64,000 nt of DNA from JBDRMV01 sp043825615 (GTDB lineage: Bacteria; CG03), in NCBI GenBank assembly GCA_043825615.1, contig JBDRRS010000006.1:1-64000 (forward strand), read 5' to 3'. The stretch's first letter is position 1; each line of letters starts with the position of its first letter. Positions 43,609-51,656 of this stretch are shown one piece after another. The notes below the pieces were generated by a model. That model did no database searches. It worked only from the letters and a program-made list of their open reading frames with translations, and was not told the DNA's origin. Made by a program: the position numbers and the translations under genes.

Positions 43609-45671
43609 TAAACCATAATCCTTATCGTTCCCGCGTCCGCCTGGCCGGGTTCGATTTCAACCCCGTTCAGGAATGTAAGGGAAACGCCCTGGAAAAGGGA
43701 TTCAAAACCGGTGTCTATCAGGCAGACGGTTTCAACGGGATAAAGCCATATTTTTGCTTTTTTTGAGCGCAAAATTTTCATGGTCAGGTTGTATGTTTTG
43801 TCCTCAAGAACCACGGAGTCGCCGTATCCCTGAAACAATTCCGTGCAGGGGACGGTTTCGGCGCCGACCGCCAATGTTGCGGAATTTTGTGAGGACGGGC
43901 TTAAATTCAGTTCTATGCCGGGGAGCAGATTTATTTTTTTCGGAGAATTATTCGTAATTTTCCAGAGAAATTTTATTTCACCGTTGCCGGCGAATTCAAA
44001 TGTCTTTGTTACGGTTATGTTTACAAAGTTATCCGCTTCCCACACGCGGCCTGTTCTTTCGCAGATTATTCTTCCGGCATCACGGTCTATCGTGTATTTG
44101 AAGGGTTGATTGACGAAGTCGCCCTGCTCGCCGTATGTGCATTTTGCGAAGTCCTCGAGGCGGGTTTCCGGGTGGAAAAAATGGAAAATGAATGAAAATC
44201 TGTCATACCAGTCGTAAGTAAGTTTCTGCGCGTCTTTAATTTTGACTGTTGATTTAGCTGTTTCATCACTTAATATATTCGAAGTGTGATACACCTCCTT
44301 CCGGCGCTTCATGACGAAACCGAGGTTGTGACAGGTCCTGAATTCGGAGAGTTCCGAAACGTTTGCTCCTATGTCAGGGTGGATGTGCGCGGAAAAATTT
44401 TCAGTGCAGACGTCTATTTCGTTCTGGCCGTAAAAGACGGAATCGTCCTCCGTGAGCAGCATTTTTTTACCGGTGACTCCGTAAAGCAGTTTTTCGCATT
44501 CAAGAAGTTCGTGGAAAGCGGCGGCTCTCAGGTGCCCCATGTAAATTCCGCCGAAAATTCCGTGCCAGTAAGCGCAGTTGCACTGGCCTCTGAAAAGATG
44601 CCGCTGCATTGCGGGGAAGTCAGGGCTTTCCCGGAAGTTAATTATTGCACGCGAGAGTTTGAGCATCTTTTTATGCATAAGATTGCTTTCGGGGTATTTG
44701 ACGAGCATATTCTGGAAAATGCCCCCGTACATAAAATTCATCCACGGTTTTTTCTCTGTCTCGTCGGTTCCCCGTATTTTTTCGTAAATGGGCCGGAAAG
44801 TATTTCCTGAATCATAGGGGAGCGTCCACATCCCCATTTTGGAATACGAGCGGGCGGGCAGATAGATGTTGCCGTCGGAGGGGAATCTGTCCGTGTAATC
44901 GGAAAGTTTTATCGTAGAAATGTTTCCTGCTTTCTGTTCTTTCAGAAGAAGGGTAAAAAAATTCTCAAGCCATTTGTTTTCATAAGTGTGTTTGTATGAC
45001 CCCGGCCATGCGCCGAATTTTTCGATATCATCTATCATTATTCTCACCCCGCCGCCGGCTTCCTCGCCTATTTTTTTTATATATTCAATGACTTTCGCCG
45101 GCGCGGAATACGGCATTTTGTATCTCAGGGACTCAAGTATAGGGAACATTTTTAACTTAAAACCCGCATGCTCCGTGATAAAATAGCCGTGCAGTTTATC
45201 GTCCAACCATCCCGCCCCGTTAAAATGACAGTTGTCCACCAGAGTATATTCGATTCCCGCCATTGCAATGGGTTTTGCAAGATACGACTCCCATACCCTC
45301 TCCGGAAGCCACATTCCGCGGGGGTGAACGCCCATTTTCTCGGTGAGAAATTTCGTAAAGAGCAAAATCTGTTCCGTTATATCCGTTTCGGTTATGAGCG
45401 GCAATACCGGTTCATAAAGAGGTCCGCCCAAAATTTCAATTTGTCCTCTGTCTATCATTGCTTGAAGCGAGCCGATAAACTCCGGTTTGTTTTCAAAGAG
45501 CCACTCGAGCAGGGACCCGCTCAGATGGATGTTAATTAAAAGTTCGGGGAAGTTCTCGAGTACTTTTAAAAAAGGCGCATATGATGTTCTGTAACATTCT
45601 TCAAATATCCTCGGATGGTTACCTATCGGCTGATGACCGTGCACCCCGAAAGCAAAATACATTCCGTTCAT
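43608..45671 (-). CDS. GH57 family alpha-glucan enzyme (4-alpha-glucanotransferase-like)
   Basis: From the Met at 45671 the protein is 687 aa. The GH57 barrel begins YFAFGVHGHQPIGN, includes GGPLYEPVLPLI, the likely nucleophile Glu in GMWLPERVWE (near residue 127), and the likely acid Asp in IMIDDIEKFGAWPG. The C-terminal half matches the DUF1925/1926-type beta domains of Thermococcus 4-alpha-glucanotransferase and amylase. It would rearrange or cleave alpha-1,4-glucans, probably glycogen, in the cytoplasm. Upstream in-frame codons are repeat sequence (GTALEKTLPLPHK) and are not counted. Its place between PTS IIB and IIC is unusual. Confidence 0.9.
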   Translation of the reverse strand: MNGMYFAFGVHGHQPIGNHPRIFEECYRTSYAPFLKVLENFPELLINIHLSGSLLEWLFENKPEFIGSLQAMIDRGQIEILGGPLYEPVLPLITETDITEQILLFTKFLTEKMGVHPRGMWLPERVWESYLAKPIAMAGIEYTLVDNCHFNGAGWLDDKLHGYFITEHAGFKLKMFPILESLRYKMPYSAPAKVIEYIKKIGEEAGGGVRIMIDDIEKFGAWPGSYKHTYENKWLENFFTLLLKEQKAGNISTIKLSDYTDRFPSDGNIYLPARSYSKMGMWTLPYDSGNTFRPIYEKIRGTDETEKKPWMNFMYGGIFQNMLVKYPESNLMHKKMLKLSRAIINFRESPDFPAMQRHLFRGQCNCAYWHGIFGGIYMGHLRAAAFHELLECEKLLYGVTGKKMLLTEDDSVFYGQNEIDVCTENFSAHIHPDIGANVSELSEFRTCHNLGFVMKRRKEVYHTSNILSDETAKSTVKIKDAQKLTYDWYDRFSFIFHFFHPETRLEDFAKCTYGEQGDFVNQPFKYTIDRDAGRIICERTGRVWEADNFVNITVTKTFEFAGNGEIKFLWKITNNSPKKINLLPGIELNLSPSSQNSATLAVGAETVPCTELFQGYGDSVVLEDKTYNLTMKILRSKKAKIWLYPVETVCLIDTGFESLFQGVSLTFLNGVEIEPGQADAGTIRIMV

Positions 45672-45672
45672 T

Positions 45673-46188
45673 TTATGTGGAAGGGGCAGGGTCTTTTCGA
45701 GAGCCGTCCCCAACCATACCAATTATTTTTTCAAGTGGAATTTTTTCATCCGAAGGCAATGTCTGAATAAATATTTTAACGCCCTTTTCCAAAAGGCAGA
45801 AGAGTATCTCTTTTTCCGTTTCATCAATATACACCGACTTCGTAAGGGCGGTTTTTGAGTCGGTGTAATTAACGAGTCCCATATTTATACCGGGCAAAGT
45901 AACGCCCATATCAAAAAGTTTCTTCAGGATTTCTATCGACTGCACTATGACGAGGATTTTTTTGGCGGAGGCCTCCAATGTTGGCCATCTTTCGGAGGCC
46001 ATGCCGATTGTTAATATCTCGAATGATACTTCCTGAGGAACGGAAAACCTCATAACCCTGGTTTCAAATTCGCTGTTATAAATATCATCGTCTATTACCA
46101 GGATTTCGTCGACGGGGTATGCCTTAAGCCAGCCCTCGACAATCTGCCCGTGTATAAGCCGCGAATCCACGCGGAATAATTTAATCAT
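45673..46188 (-). CDS. PTS mannose-family IIB component
   Basis: The 171-aa cytoplasmic protein receives phosphate on His13 in RVDSRLIHGQIVEGW and passes it to the sugar. Other IIB-Man segments are DEILVIDDDIYN and GVTLPGINMGLVNY. The native C-terminus seems to have been replaced. The last residues, MVGDGSRKDPAPST, are encoded by the dispersed repeat at 45683-45711. It overlaps the IIA gene by 4 bp. Confidence 0.92.
   Translation of the reverse strand: MIKLFRVDSRLIHGQIVEGWLKAYPVDEILVIDDDIYNSEFETRVMRFSVPQEVSFEILTIGMASERWPTLEASAKKILVIVQSIEILKKLFDMGVTLPGINMGLVNYTDSKTALTKSVYIDETEKEILFCLLEKGVKIFIQTLPSDEKIPLEKIIGMVGDGSRKDPAPST
45683..45711. repeat. Dispersed GGGGACGG...CCCC repeat, copy 2
   Basis: This 29-bp copy matches 23848-23876 and is followed by the same AACCAT. 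It forms the 3' end of the IIB gene and lies 12 bp upstream of the GH57 start. In both places the bottom strand encodes MVGDG. Confidence 0.75.
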
Positions 46189-46607
46189 TGCTCCGCCCTT
46201 TTTGTGTTTATTCGTGAGACGAATTTCGCTTTTACATCTACAATCGATTCCCTGCCTGCCTTTATAATTTCAGAGCACAACTGTTCCGGCGGGATTTTGT
46301 CTCTTTTCGTTATCAGTTCAAGGAGCATCGGAAGGTTAACGCCCGATACGACCCACATGTTTTTTCCGGGCAGCAGCCTGCAGGCGCAGTTGCACGGCGA
46401 CCCGCCGAGAAAATCGGTTAAGATAAAGATATCTTCGCCGGATCTTTCGGCGACGGCTGTACCAAGGGAATTTTTCAGGTCGTCCAGCGACTGGTGCGTC
46501 AGGAAGTTTATTGCCCGTATATTTTCTATTTCGCCTGTCAGGTTTTTTACCGCATTCAAAAGATGTTCGGCAATGTTTCCGTGGGCGGCAATAATTATTT
46601 TTGTCAT
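46185..46607 (-). CDS. PTS mannose-family IIA component
   Basis: The 140-aa protein is a stand-alone IIA-Man domain. Phosphorylated His9 lies in IIIAAHGNIAEH, and FILTDFLGGSPCNCACRL and VSGVNLPMLLELI are typical core segments. It carries phosphate from HPr to the IIB protein encoded 4 bp overlapping downstream. It also overlaps ptsN by 4 bp. Confidence 0.93.
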   Translation of the reverse strand: MTKIIIAAHGNIAEHLLNAVKNLTGEIENIRAINFLTHQSLDDLKNSLGTAVAERSGEDIFILTDFLGGSPCNCACRLLPGKNMWVVSGVNLPMLLELITKRDKIPPEQLCSEIIKAGRESIVDVKAKFVSRINTKRAEQ

Positions 46608-47059
46608 TCGTCTTTCTTCCTGATTGCGGCAAGCACATCCTTTTTTGCGGCGGCGGCAAGCAGTTCCCTCCTGAAATAAGGGTCGTTTAAATACTGGGCG
46701 AGTTCCGAAAGAACTTGCGTGTATTCCCGTCCCGCTTTTTCCGGACCTATGAGGAGAAAAACAAGATGAACCGGTTCTGCGTCCAGAGAATTGAATTCTA
46801 TGCCGTCGGCCGAATTTGCGAAAGCCAGCTTTATTTTTTTTATTTTTTTATGTCTTACGTGGGGCAGGGCAATGCCGTTGCCGATTCCCGTCGACCCCAG
46901 AGTTTCCCGCTTGAGGACCGCCTTGCAGATATCGTTTGCGTATTTTTTTCCGATGTCTTTGGTTTTGACAAAAAGGCCGGTAAGTTCTTCAATGACCCGT
47001 TTCTTGGATTTTGCTTTTGTACGGACGCTTATTAAAGGCGAAGATATGTAATTCAGCAT
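46604..47059 (-). CDS. ptsN: PTS nitrogen-type IIA protein PtsN
   Basis: The 151-aa IIA-Fru/Ntr domain has phosphorylated His67 in GIGNGIALPHVRH. In many Gram-negative bacteria EIIA-Ntr is regulatory, affecting potassium and nitrogen or carbon balance. Its place after hpf is the classic rpoN-hpf-ptsN order, though rpoN is absent here. It overlaps the IIA-Man gene by 4 bp and follows hpf by 2 bp. Confidence 0.93.
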   Translation of the reverse strand: MLNYISSPLISVRTKAKSKKRVIEELTGLFVKTKDIGKKYANDICKAVLKRETLGSTGIGNGIALPHVRHKKIKKIKLAFANSADGIEFNSLDAEPVHLVFLLIGPEKAGREYTQVLSELAQYLNDPYFRRELLAAAAKKDVLAAIRKKDE

Positions 47060-47061
47060 GG

Positions 47062-47571
47062 TTATTCGAAGACGGGATGAATTACGTCGATAAGCCCGTC
47101 CCCGCTTTTGTACAGCACCGTAAAAAGCCCGGTGTCCTTGTCGGTATAAAGCCAGAAATGATATTTGCTGCGCAGCATTTTTTCAAGCGCGAGCTCCCGG
47201 CTCATAAGAGTAACCGGTACCCGTCTCATCGTTTCCGCGGGTTCCTCAAAAGCCCTGCTCCCTTTTCTTTTCTTCCGCAGAGCATGGGTATTTTGCAAAG
47301 TTTGGTTCTTCGTGCGGCTCAATTTTACCTTGCAGATGGAATAAACCTTGTCGATAACCGCATACATGGTGTTGTCCGACGCTTTCACTTTCACGAGAGC
47401 GTTGGTTTTTGAAAATGTTCCCAGAAACTGCGCCGTGGAATTTTTTTTCTCCTGTGACAGGGTAACCGTGATGTTTGAAATGCCGAAACGCTGCCGGAAA
47501 TAATCCAGTTTTTTCAGGGCATATTCTTTCAGCGGTTCCGTCAAGCTGAAGTTTTTAGCAACAATTTTCAT
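47062..47571 (-). CDS. hpf: Ribosome hibernation promoting factor (long form)
   Basis: The 169-aa protein has an N-terminal ribosome-binding domain (FSLTEPLKEYALKKLDYF to about residue 100) and a C-terminal dimerisation domain (SRELALEKMLRSKYHFWLYTD and DVIHPVFE). This is the long HPF type, which can form 100S ribosome dimers alone. It is encoded between lptB and ptsN, as in the conserved proteobacterial cluster. Confidence 0.94.
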   Translation of the reverse strand: MKIVAKNFSLTEPLKEYALKKLDYFRQRFGISNITVTLSQEKKNSTAQFLGTFSKTNALVKVKASDNTMYAVIDKVYSICKVKLSRTKNQTLQNTHALRKKRKGSRAFEEPAETMRRVPVTLMSRELALEKMLRSKYHFWLYTDKDTGLFTVLYKSGDGLIDVIHPVFE

Positions 47572-47608
47572 TACAGACCTCCCTATTACATTTAATCAGA
47601 AATCGTCT

Positions 47609-48349
47609 TTAAAAATCCTCGCCTAAATAAATTTTACGCGCTTCAGAGGAATTCAAAAGCTGGGAACTCGTGCCGTGGATGAGTATTTTTCCTTTATGAA
47701 TGATATAAGCGCTGTCGATTATTTTGAGTGTTTCCCGCACATTGTGGTCGGTAATAAGAACTCCTATGTTTCTTTTCTTAAAACCGGTTACGATGCGTTT
47801 GAGTTCCGAGACGGCAATCGGGTCGATTCCCACAAAGGGCTCGTCGAGCAGAAGAAAAGAGGGGTTTGTAAGAAGAATTCTTGAAATTTCAACTCTTCTT
47901 TTTTCTCCGCCGGAGAGGTTTGACGCCTTTGTTCCCGCGCAAGATGAAATTCCCATCTCCTCCATTATCCCGTCGATCCGTTCCTTTTTATCCGCGCCCG
48001 TGAACTGCGCGACGGCGGAAAGATTTTCACGCGCGGAGAGACCCCGGAAAATTGACGGCTCCTGCGCGAGATAACCGATGCCTTCGCGCGCCCGCCGGTA
48101 AACAGGCATTCCGGAGATATCAGCATCTCCCAGAAAAATTTTCCCGGCCGTCGGGGCAATAATGCCCATTACCGAATAGAAAATTGTCGTCTTTCCCGCG
48201 CCGTTGGGTCCCAGAAGCCCCACAATATCGCCCCTTTTTACTTCAATGTCAACGCCGTTGACGGCTCTTTTTTTACCGTAGTCCTTTATTAGGCCGGAAA
48301 CTCTCAAAGAGAGGTTATTCTTTTTTTCCGGGCGGTTTTCATTATTCAT
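47609..48349 (-). CDS. lptB: LPS export ABC transporter ATPase LptB
   Basis: The 246-aa ATPase has Walker A LLGPNGAGKTTIFY, Q-loop LAQEPSIFRGLSA, signature NLSGGEKRRVEISR, Walker B FLLLDEPFVGIDP and the switch His in LITDHNVRETL. It powers LPS extraction from the inner membrane with LptF/LptG, which are not in the window. The start overlaps the lptA stop by 4 bp. Confidence 0.96.
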   Translation of the reverse strand: MNNENRPEKKNNLSLRVSGLIKDYGKKRAVNGVDIEVKRGDIVGLLGPNGAGKTTIFYSVMGIIAPTAGKIFLGDADISGMPVYRRAREGIGYLAQEPSIFRGLSARENLSAVAQFTGADKKERIDGIMEEMGISSCAGTKASNLSGGEKRRVEISRILLTNPSFLLLDEPFVGIDPIAVSELKRIVTGFKKRNIGVLITDHNVRETLKIIDSAYIIHKGKILIHGTSSQLLNSSEARKIYLGEDF

Positions 48350-49194
48350 TGAGGGTTTGAATTATAAAAAGTTCCTTCCACATTTTCTTTGAAATTAATT
48401 TTTCCGCTGGCCGTATCAATTCTGATGAGTCCTGCGCTGATAAAATAGGGCTTTTCCCCTTTATAATCCATCGACGCATTTTCCTTCATCATTATGACAT
48501 CATTTGAAAAATCAGCAAAATCCGCCCTGCCTTCACGGCCTTCCCCGTTTATTATAACAGGTTTTCCCGATAAGTAAAACATCCGGCCTGCAGCGAAACC
48601 GTAAAATGAATCACAGGTGATTTCATAGACCCCCGATTTTTCCGGAGTAGAGGTCCTCGCAGCGAGCTTGTCCCCGGACCCGCCTGCGGCATCCGGCCTC
48701 GGGCCGGTGGACGTAAAAACCAGAAACTTAGCCGGCGAGGATGAAGATATCTTATCGCTTTTTTCGTTATACAGGATTTCTTTTGTCCACAACTTCAACA
48801 TTTGCGCCGTTGTTGTGCTTTTCAGAATTATATAGACATTGCCGGCTGCGGAAATATCCCGCTGTTTTTTATCGAGAAGAAGGGTTTCGGAAATTCCGTT
48901 AAAACCCTCTTTTGAAAATTTGACGCTTTTTTTGAATTCAACAATATCACCCTGTTTCAGATAAATCATTTTTTCCGCTTCTATCCGGAGCGCCTCGGCC
49001 TGCAAAAAGGGGCAGAGATAATGAACGGCAACCAGTAAACAAAACATCTTGCCTGCATTTAATGTGAAAAATGACCGTTGTCTGACGGGGTCCGCCTGAG
49101 GCGGACGAGGAGTTTCACCCCCGCCCGGAGCCGAAGGTGCGCCGTGGCGTGCGAACCCAGAGCGAGCTTGATGGGAGGGGACGTCATTTTTCAT
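48346..49194 (-). CDS. lptA: LptA/OstA-like LPS bridge protein with repeat insertions
   Basis: The 282-aa protein has LptA-like jelly-roll strands: ALRIEAEKMIYLKQGDIVEF, NVYIILKSTTTAQML and YEITCDSFYGFAAGRMFYL. In function it would form the periplasmic bridge carrying LPS. The ATG at 49194 overlaps the lptC stop (ATGA). The first 48 residues, rich in Pro, Gly and Arg, are encoded by a palindromic repeat (49066-49192) and precede the real signal sequence MFCLLVAVHYLCPFLQAEA. A second in-frame insertion (about 21 residues, GPRPDAAGGSGDKLAARTS) occurs mid-protein at about 48655-48712. The protein may be made from an internal Met (about 49050). Confidence 0.8.
   Translation of the reverse strand: MKNDVPSHQARSGFARHGAPSAPGGGETPRPPQADPVRQRSFFTLNAGKMFCLLVAVHYLCPFLQAEALRIEAEKMIYLKQGDIVEFKKSVKFSKEGFNGISETLLLDKKQRDISAAGNVYIILKSTTTAQMLKLWTKEILYNEKSDKISSSSPAKFLVFTSTGPRPDAAGGSGDKLAARTSTPEKSGVYEITCDSFYGFAAGRMFYLSGKPVIINGEGREGRADFADFSNDVIMMKENASMDYKGEKPYFISAGLIRIDTASGKINFKENVEGTFYNSNPQ
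48655..48712. repeat. GC-rich repeat inserted in lptA coding sequence
   Basis: This GC-rich stretch interrupts the lptA reading between FLVFTS and PEKSGVYEIT and keeps frame. Part of it (GCGGCATCCGG and CCGG followed by CGTAAAA, 48685-48717) resembles 37449-37493 in an intergenic region (GTGGCATCCGG...CCGGATGTAAAA), so it is likely a dispersed element. Confidence 0.55.
49066..49192. repeat. Palindromic element at lptA 5' end
   Basis: Terminal inverted repeats GAAAAATGAC (49066-49075) and GTCATTTTTC (49183-49192) bound 127 bp. Inside are the hairpin GTCCGCC-TGA-GGCGGAC (49090-49106) and the core GTGCGCCGTGGCGTGCG (49137-49153) shared with 21109-21125. The element lies within the open frame of lptA. 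Confidence 0.7.
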
Positions 49195-49703
49195 TGGTCA
49201 CTTTTTTTTGTTTCTGCGGTTACCCGCGGGTTTTCAATTACGATCCGCCCGAGGTCTTCCGCCGCCGTAAGACCGGTGCCGAAAATTTCTCCGTCGGGTG
49301 AAACCTGCCTGACTTTTTTGTTCGTGAAATAAATGCGTTTCGCATTGTCCCACCTGATGTCTTCAAGGTAGATTTTTGCGTTATTTTTCTTATCCAGAAT
49401 AAAAACGTTGCCGGATGCCTCCATTTCTCTGCCGTCTTCGGAAAAAACGGCTCTGTCCGCCTGAAAATCGGCGCTCACCGCGCCGTCATCGTAGAAAGAG
49501 CCGGTTACGAAAGATAAAACTATTTTTTGTCCCCGTACCATTTTTTCACCGCGGAGGGCGAACTTTGTTACGCCGCCGTAAGTTTTTTTTATATGGAAAC
49601 CGTCCATTTTCTCCAGAACCCTGAATTCCGGTAGTTGTTTCGAGCAGGTCTGGAAGAGCAATATGATAATTAAGAAGCGTAATAGTTTAAGACATTTTTC
49701 CAT
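49191..49703 (-). CDS. lptC: LPS export protein LptC-like
   Basis: The 170-aa protein has an N-terminal membrane anchor (about residues 6-18; FQTCSKQ may be a lipobox) and a LptC beta-jelly-roll: FHIKKTYGGVTKFALRGEKM, ADRAVFSEDGREMEASGNVF and VSPDGEIFGTGLTA. LptC links LptB2FG to LptA. It lies in the order kdsC-lptC-lptA-lptB with 4-bp overlap to lptA and 34-bp overlap to kdsC. Confidence 0.88.
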   Translation of the reverse strand: MEKCLKLLRFLIIILLFQTCSKQLPEFRVLEKMDGFHIKKTYGGVTKFALRGEKMVRGQKIVLSFVTGSFYDDGAVSADFQADRAVFSEDGREMEASGNVFILDKKNNAKIYLEDIRWDNAKRIYFTNKKVRQVSPDGEIFGTGLTAAEDLGRIVIENPRVTAETKKSDQ

Positions 49704-50146
49704 TTGTTTTGCGTTTTTAAAACAAATTCGGTAATTTCCCTGAGCACTCCTTCGCCTGCGGCGGAACGTGTTACGATATCGCAGATTTTTCTGATATCGT
49801 CCGCGGCGTCGGCAGGGGCAGCGGAAAGGCCCGCGCTTTTCAGAAGAGGCAGATCAACAAGGTCGTCGCCTATGTACAAAATTTCTTCCCGCTTTATTTT
49901 GAATTTATTTAAAACAATCTTCCAAATTTTGAGTTTGTTTTTTACACCGAGAAAGACCCCTTTAATTTTGAGATCCCCCGCTCTTTTTTCGACTTCCCGG
50001 CTTTTCCTGCCCGAAATCCACACCGTTTTATAACCTGCCCTGTTCAATATGAAAAAAGCTATCCTGTCTTTTACGTTCCAGTATTTTATTTCCTCCCCTT
50101 TGCAGAAAACAATACGTCCGTCCGTCAGAACGCCGTCAATGTCCAT
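49670..50146 (-). CDS. kdsC: KDO-8-phosphate phosphatase KdsC
   Basis: This HAD-superfamily phosphatase makes KDO for LPS inner core. Motifs are MDIDGVLTDGRIVFC (DxD nucleophile), VWISGRKSREV and EILYIGDDLVDLPLLKSAG. From the ATG at 50146 it has 158 aa, but then the nucleophile strand begins at residue 2. Family members have about ten residues before it, and in-frame codons upstream read AKAKKIKVFA. The true start may therefore be a rare codon near 50179, since no ATG, GTG or TTG occurs there. Confidence 0.9.
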   Translation of the reverse strand: MDIDGVLTDGRIVFCKGEEIKYWNVKDRIAFFILNRAGYKTVWISGRKSREVEKRAGDLKIKGVFLGVKNKLKIWKIVLNKFKIKREEILYIGDDLVDLPLLKSAGLSAAPADAADDIRKICDIVTRSAAGEGVLREITEFVLKTQNKWKNVLNYYAS

Positions 50147-50204
50147 GGCAAAGACCTTTATCTTCTTCGCCTTTGCAATGATGGTTTTTTTATTTTTGAT
50201 TTTT

Positions 50205-51467
50205 TTAGGTTCCCGCAGTCCATGAAGAAAGATATTTTTTCTGTTCGGGGGTCAGCCTGTCTATTTTTATCCCCATCGACCGTAGTTTCATTGTCGCGAC
50301 TTCATTTTCGATGGTGTGCGGCACATTATAAACCTTTGCTTTCAGAGAGCCTCTTTTTTTGACGCAGAATTCGGTTGCGAGCGCCTGTGTCGCAAAACTC
50401 ATATCCATGACGCAGGCGGGATGGCCTTCCGCCGCCGCAAGGTTTATCAGACGCCCTTCAGCGAGAATAAAAATAGATTTCCCGTTCGGCAGGACGAATT
50501 CATCAACATAATTTCTTACATCGCGGCGGATTTTCCTGGAGATTTTTTGGAGGCCTTTCAGGTCGATCTCAACATTGAAATGTCCCGAATTGCAGACGAT
50601 TGCGCCGCTCTTCATGCGCCTGAAATGTTCCGGCCGGATAACGTTGATGTCCCCTGTCAGCGTGCAGAAAATATCCCCGACACGAGCCGCATCTTTCATC
50701 GTCATAACCCGCATTCCGTCCATCGCCGCTTCAATCCCTTTCACAGGGTCTATTTCCGTAACGATTACGTTTGCGCCCATACCTTTTGTCCGCATGGCAA
50801 AACCCTTGCCGCACCAGCCGTATCCGGCGACCACCACGTTTTTGCCCGCCAGCAGGGCATCGGTCGCCCGGATTATTCCGTCAATGGTTGACTGTCCTGT
50901 CCCGTAGCGGTTGTCAAAAAGATTTTTTGTGGTGGCGTCGTTAACGGCAATGATAGGGAATTTCAGCACGCCGTCTTTTTCCATTGCCCGCAGCCGTATT
51001 ACGCCGGTTGTCGTTTCCTCCATTGAGCCGAGGATTTTCCCGTGAAGTTCCGGATATTTCAGAATTATTGATGAAACGAGGTCTGCCCCGTCATCCATTG
51101 TGATATTAGGCTTATGACGCACAGCGGCCTGTATATGCTTGTAGTAAGTTTTATTATTTTCGCCTTTGACTGCAAAAACAGGAATTTTGTAATCATGCAC
51201 CAGCGATGCGGCGACGTCATCCTGTGTTGAAAGAGGGTTTGACGCGCACATAACAATATCCGCACCTCCCGCTTGCAGCGTCCTCGCGAGATTTGCGGTT
51301 TCCGCGGTTATATGAAGGCAGGCGGACATTCTTATCCCTTTAAGGGATTTTTCTTTGCCGAACCGGCGCCTTATCTCGGCGAGAACCGGCATGTCGCCGT
51401 CCGCCCATTCAATCCTTTTTTTTCCTCCCGCTGCCAGTTTCAAATCCTTAACATCGTATTTCATCAA
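50205..51467 (-). CDS. ahcY: Adenosylhomocysteinase
   Basis: The 420-aa NAD-dependent enzyme hydrolyses S-adenosylhomocysteine to adenosine and homocysteine. Key segments are DDGADLVSSI, EETTTGVIRLRAME, NDATTKNLFDNRYGTGQST, the NAD-binding VVAGYGWCGKGFA and GHFNVEIDL. The length fits the bacterial/archaeal short form. It works with MetK, encoded next, in the activated methyl cycle. The two genes are split by a palindromic element. Confidence 0.97.
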   Translation of the reverse strand: MMKYDVKDLKLAAGGKKRIEWADGDMPVLAEIRRRFGKEKSLKGIRMSACLHITAETANLARTLQAGGADIVMCASNPLSTQDDVAASLVHDYKIPVFAVKGENNKTYYKHIQAAVRHKPNITMDDGADLVSSIILKYPELHGKILGSMEETTTGVIRLRAMEKDGVLKFPIIAVNDATTKNLFDNRYGTGQSTIDGIIRATDALLAGKNVVVAGYGWCGKGFAMRTKGMGANVIVTEIDPVKGIEAAMDGMRVMTMKDAARVGDIFCTLTGDINVIRPEHFRRMKSGAIVCNSGHFNVEIDLKGLQKISRKIRRDVRNYVDEFVLPNGKSIFILAEGRLINLAAAEGHPACVMDMSFATQALATEFCVKKRGSLKAKVYNVPHTIENEVATMKLRSMGIKIDRLTPEQKKYLSSWTAGT

Positions 51468-51501
51468 TTCTCCCCCTCTTTGCCGTAAGCAACTTTTATC
51501 A

Positions 51502-51612
51502 GGAGGCGGCGTTGCCGGACAAGCCCGTCAGTCCGAGGGTCTCTGCTCCCTCCCCGCAGGACTGCGGAGCGAGCCGCACTCGTGAGCATGCTTGGAGGAC
51601 AATGCCGCCTCC
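51502..51612. repeat. Palindromic element between metK and ahcY
   Basis: GGAGGCGGCGTTG (51502-51514) and CAATGCCGCCTCC (51600-51612) match at 12 of 13 positions as an inverted repeat bounding 111 bp. The inside is GC-rich with smaller dyads (GCAGGACTGCGG). It fills most of the metK-ahcY spacer. Confidence 0.65.
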
Positions 51613-51656
51613 GCCTGCCAAAAACCGCTCGCTGTATTTTCTCAAAATATAAAATT

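Noticed and set aside
51468..51656. SAM or SAH riboswitch at metK/ahcY
   Set aside because: The spacer is filled by a palindromic element and no known SAM/SAH riboswitch core could be recognised.
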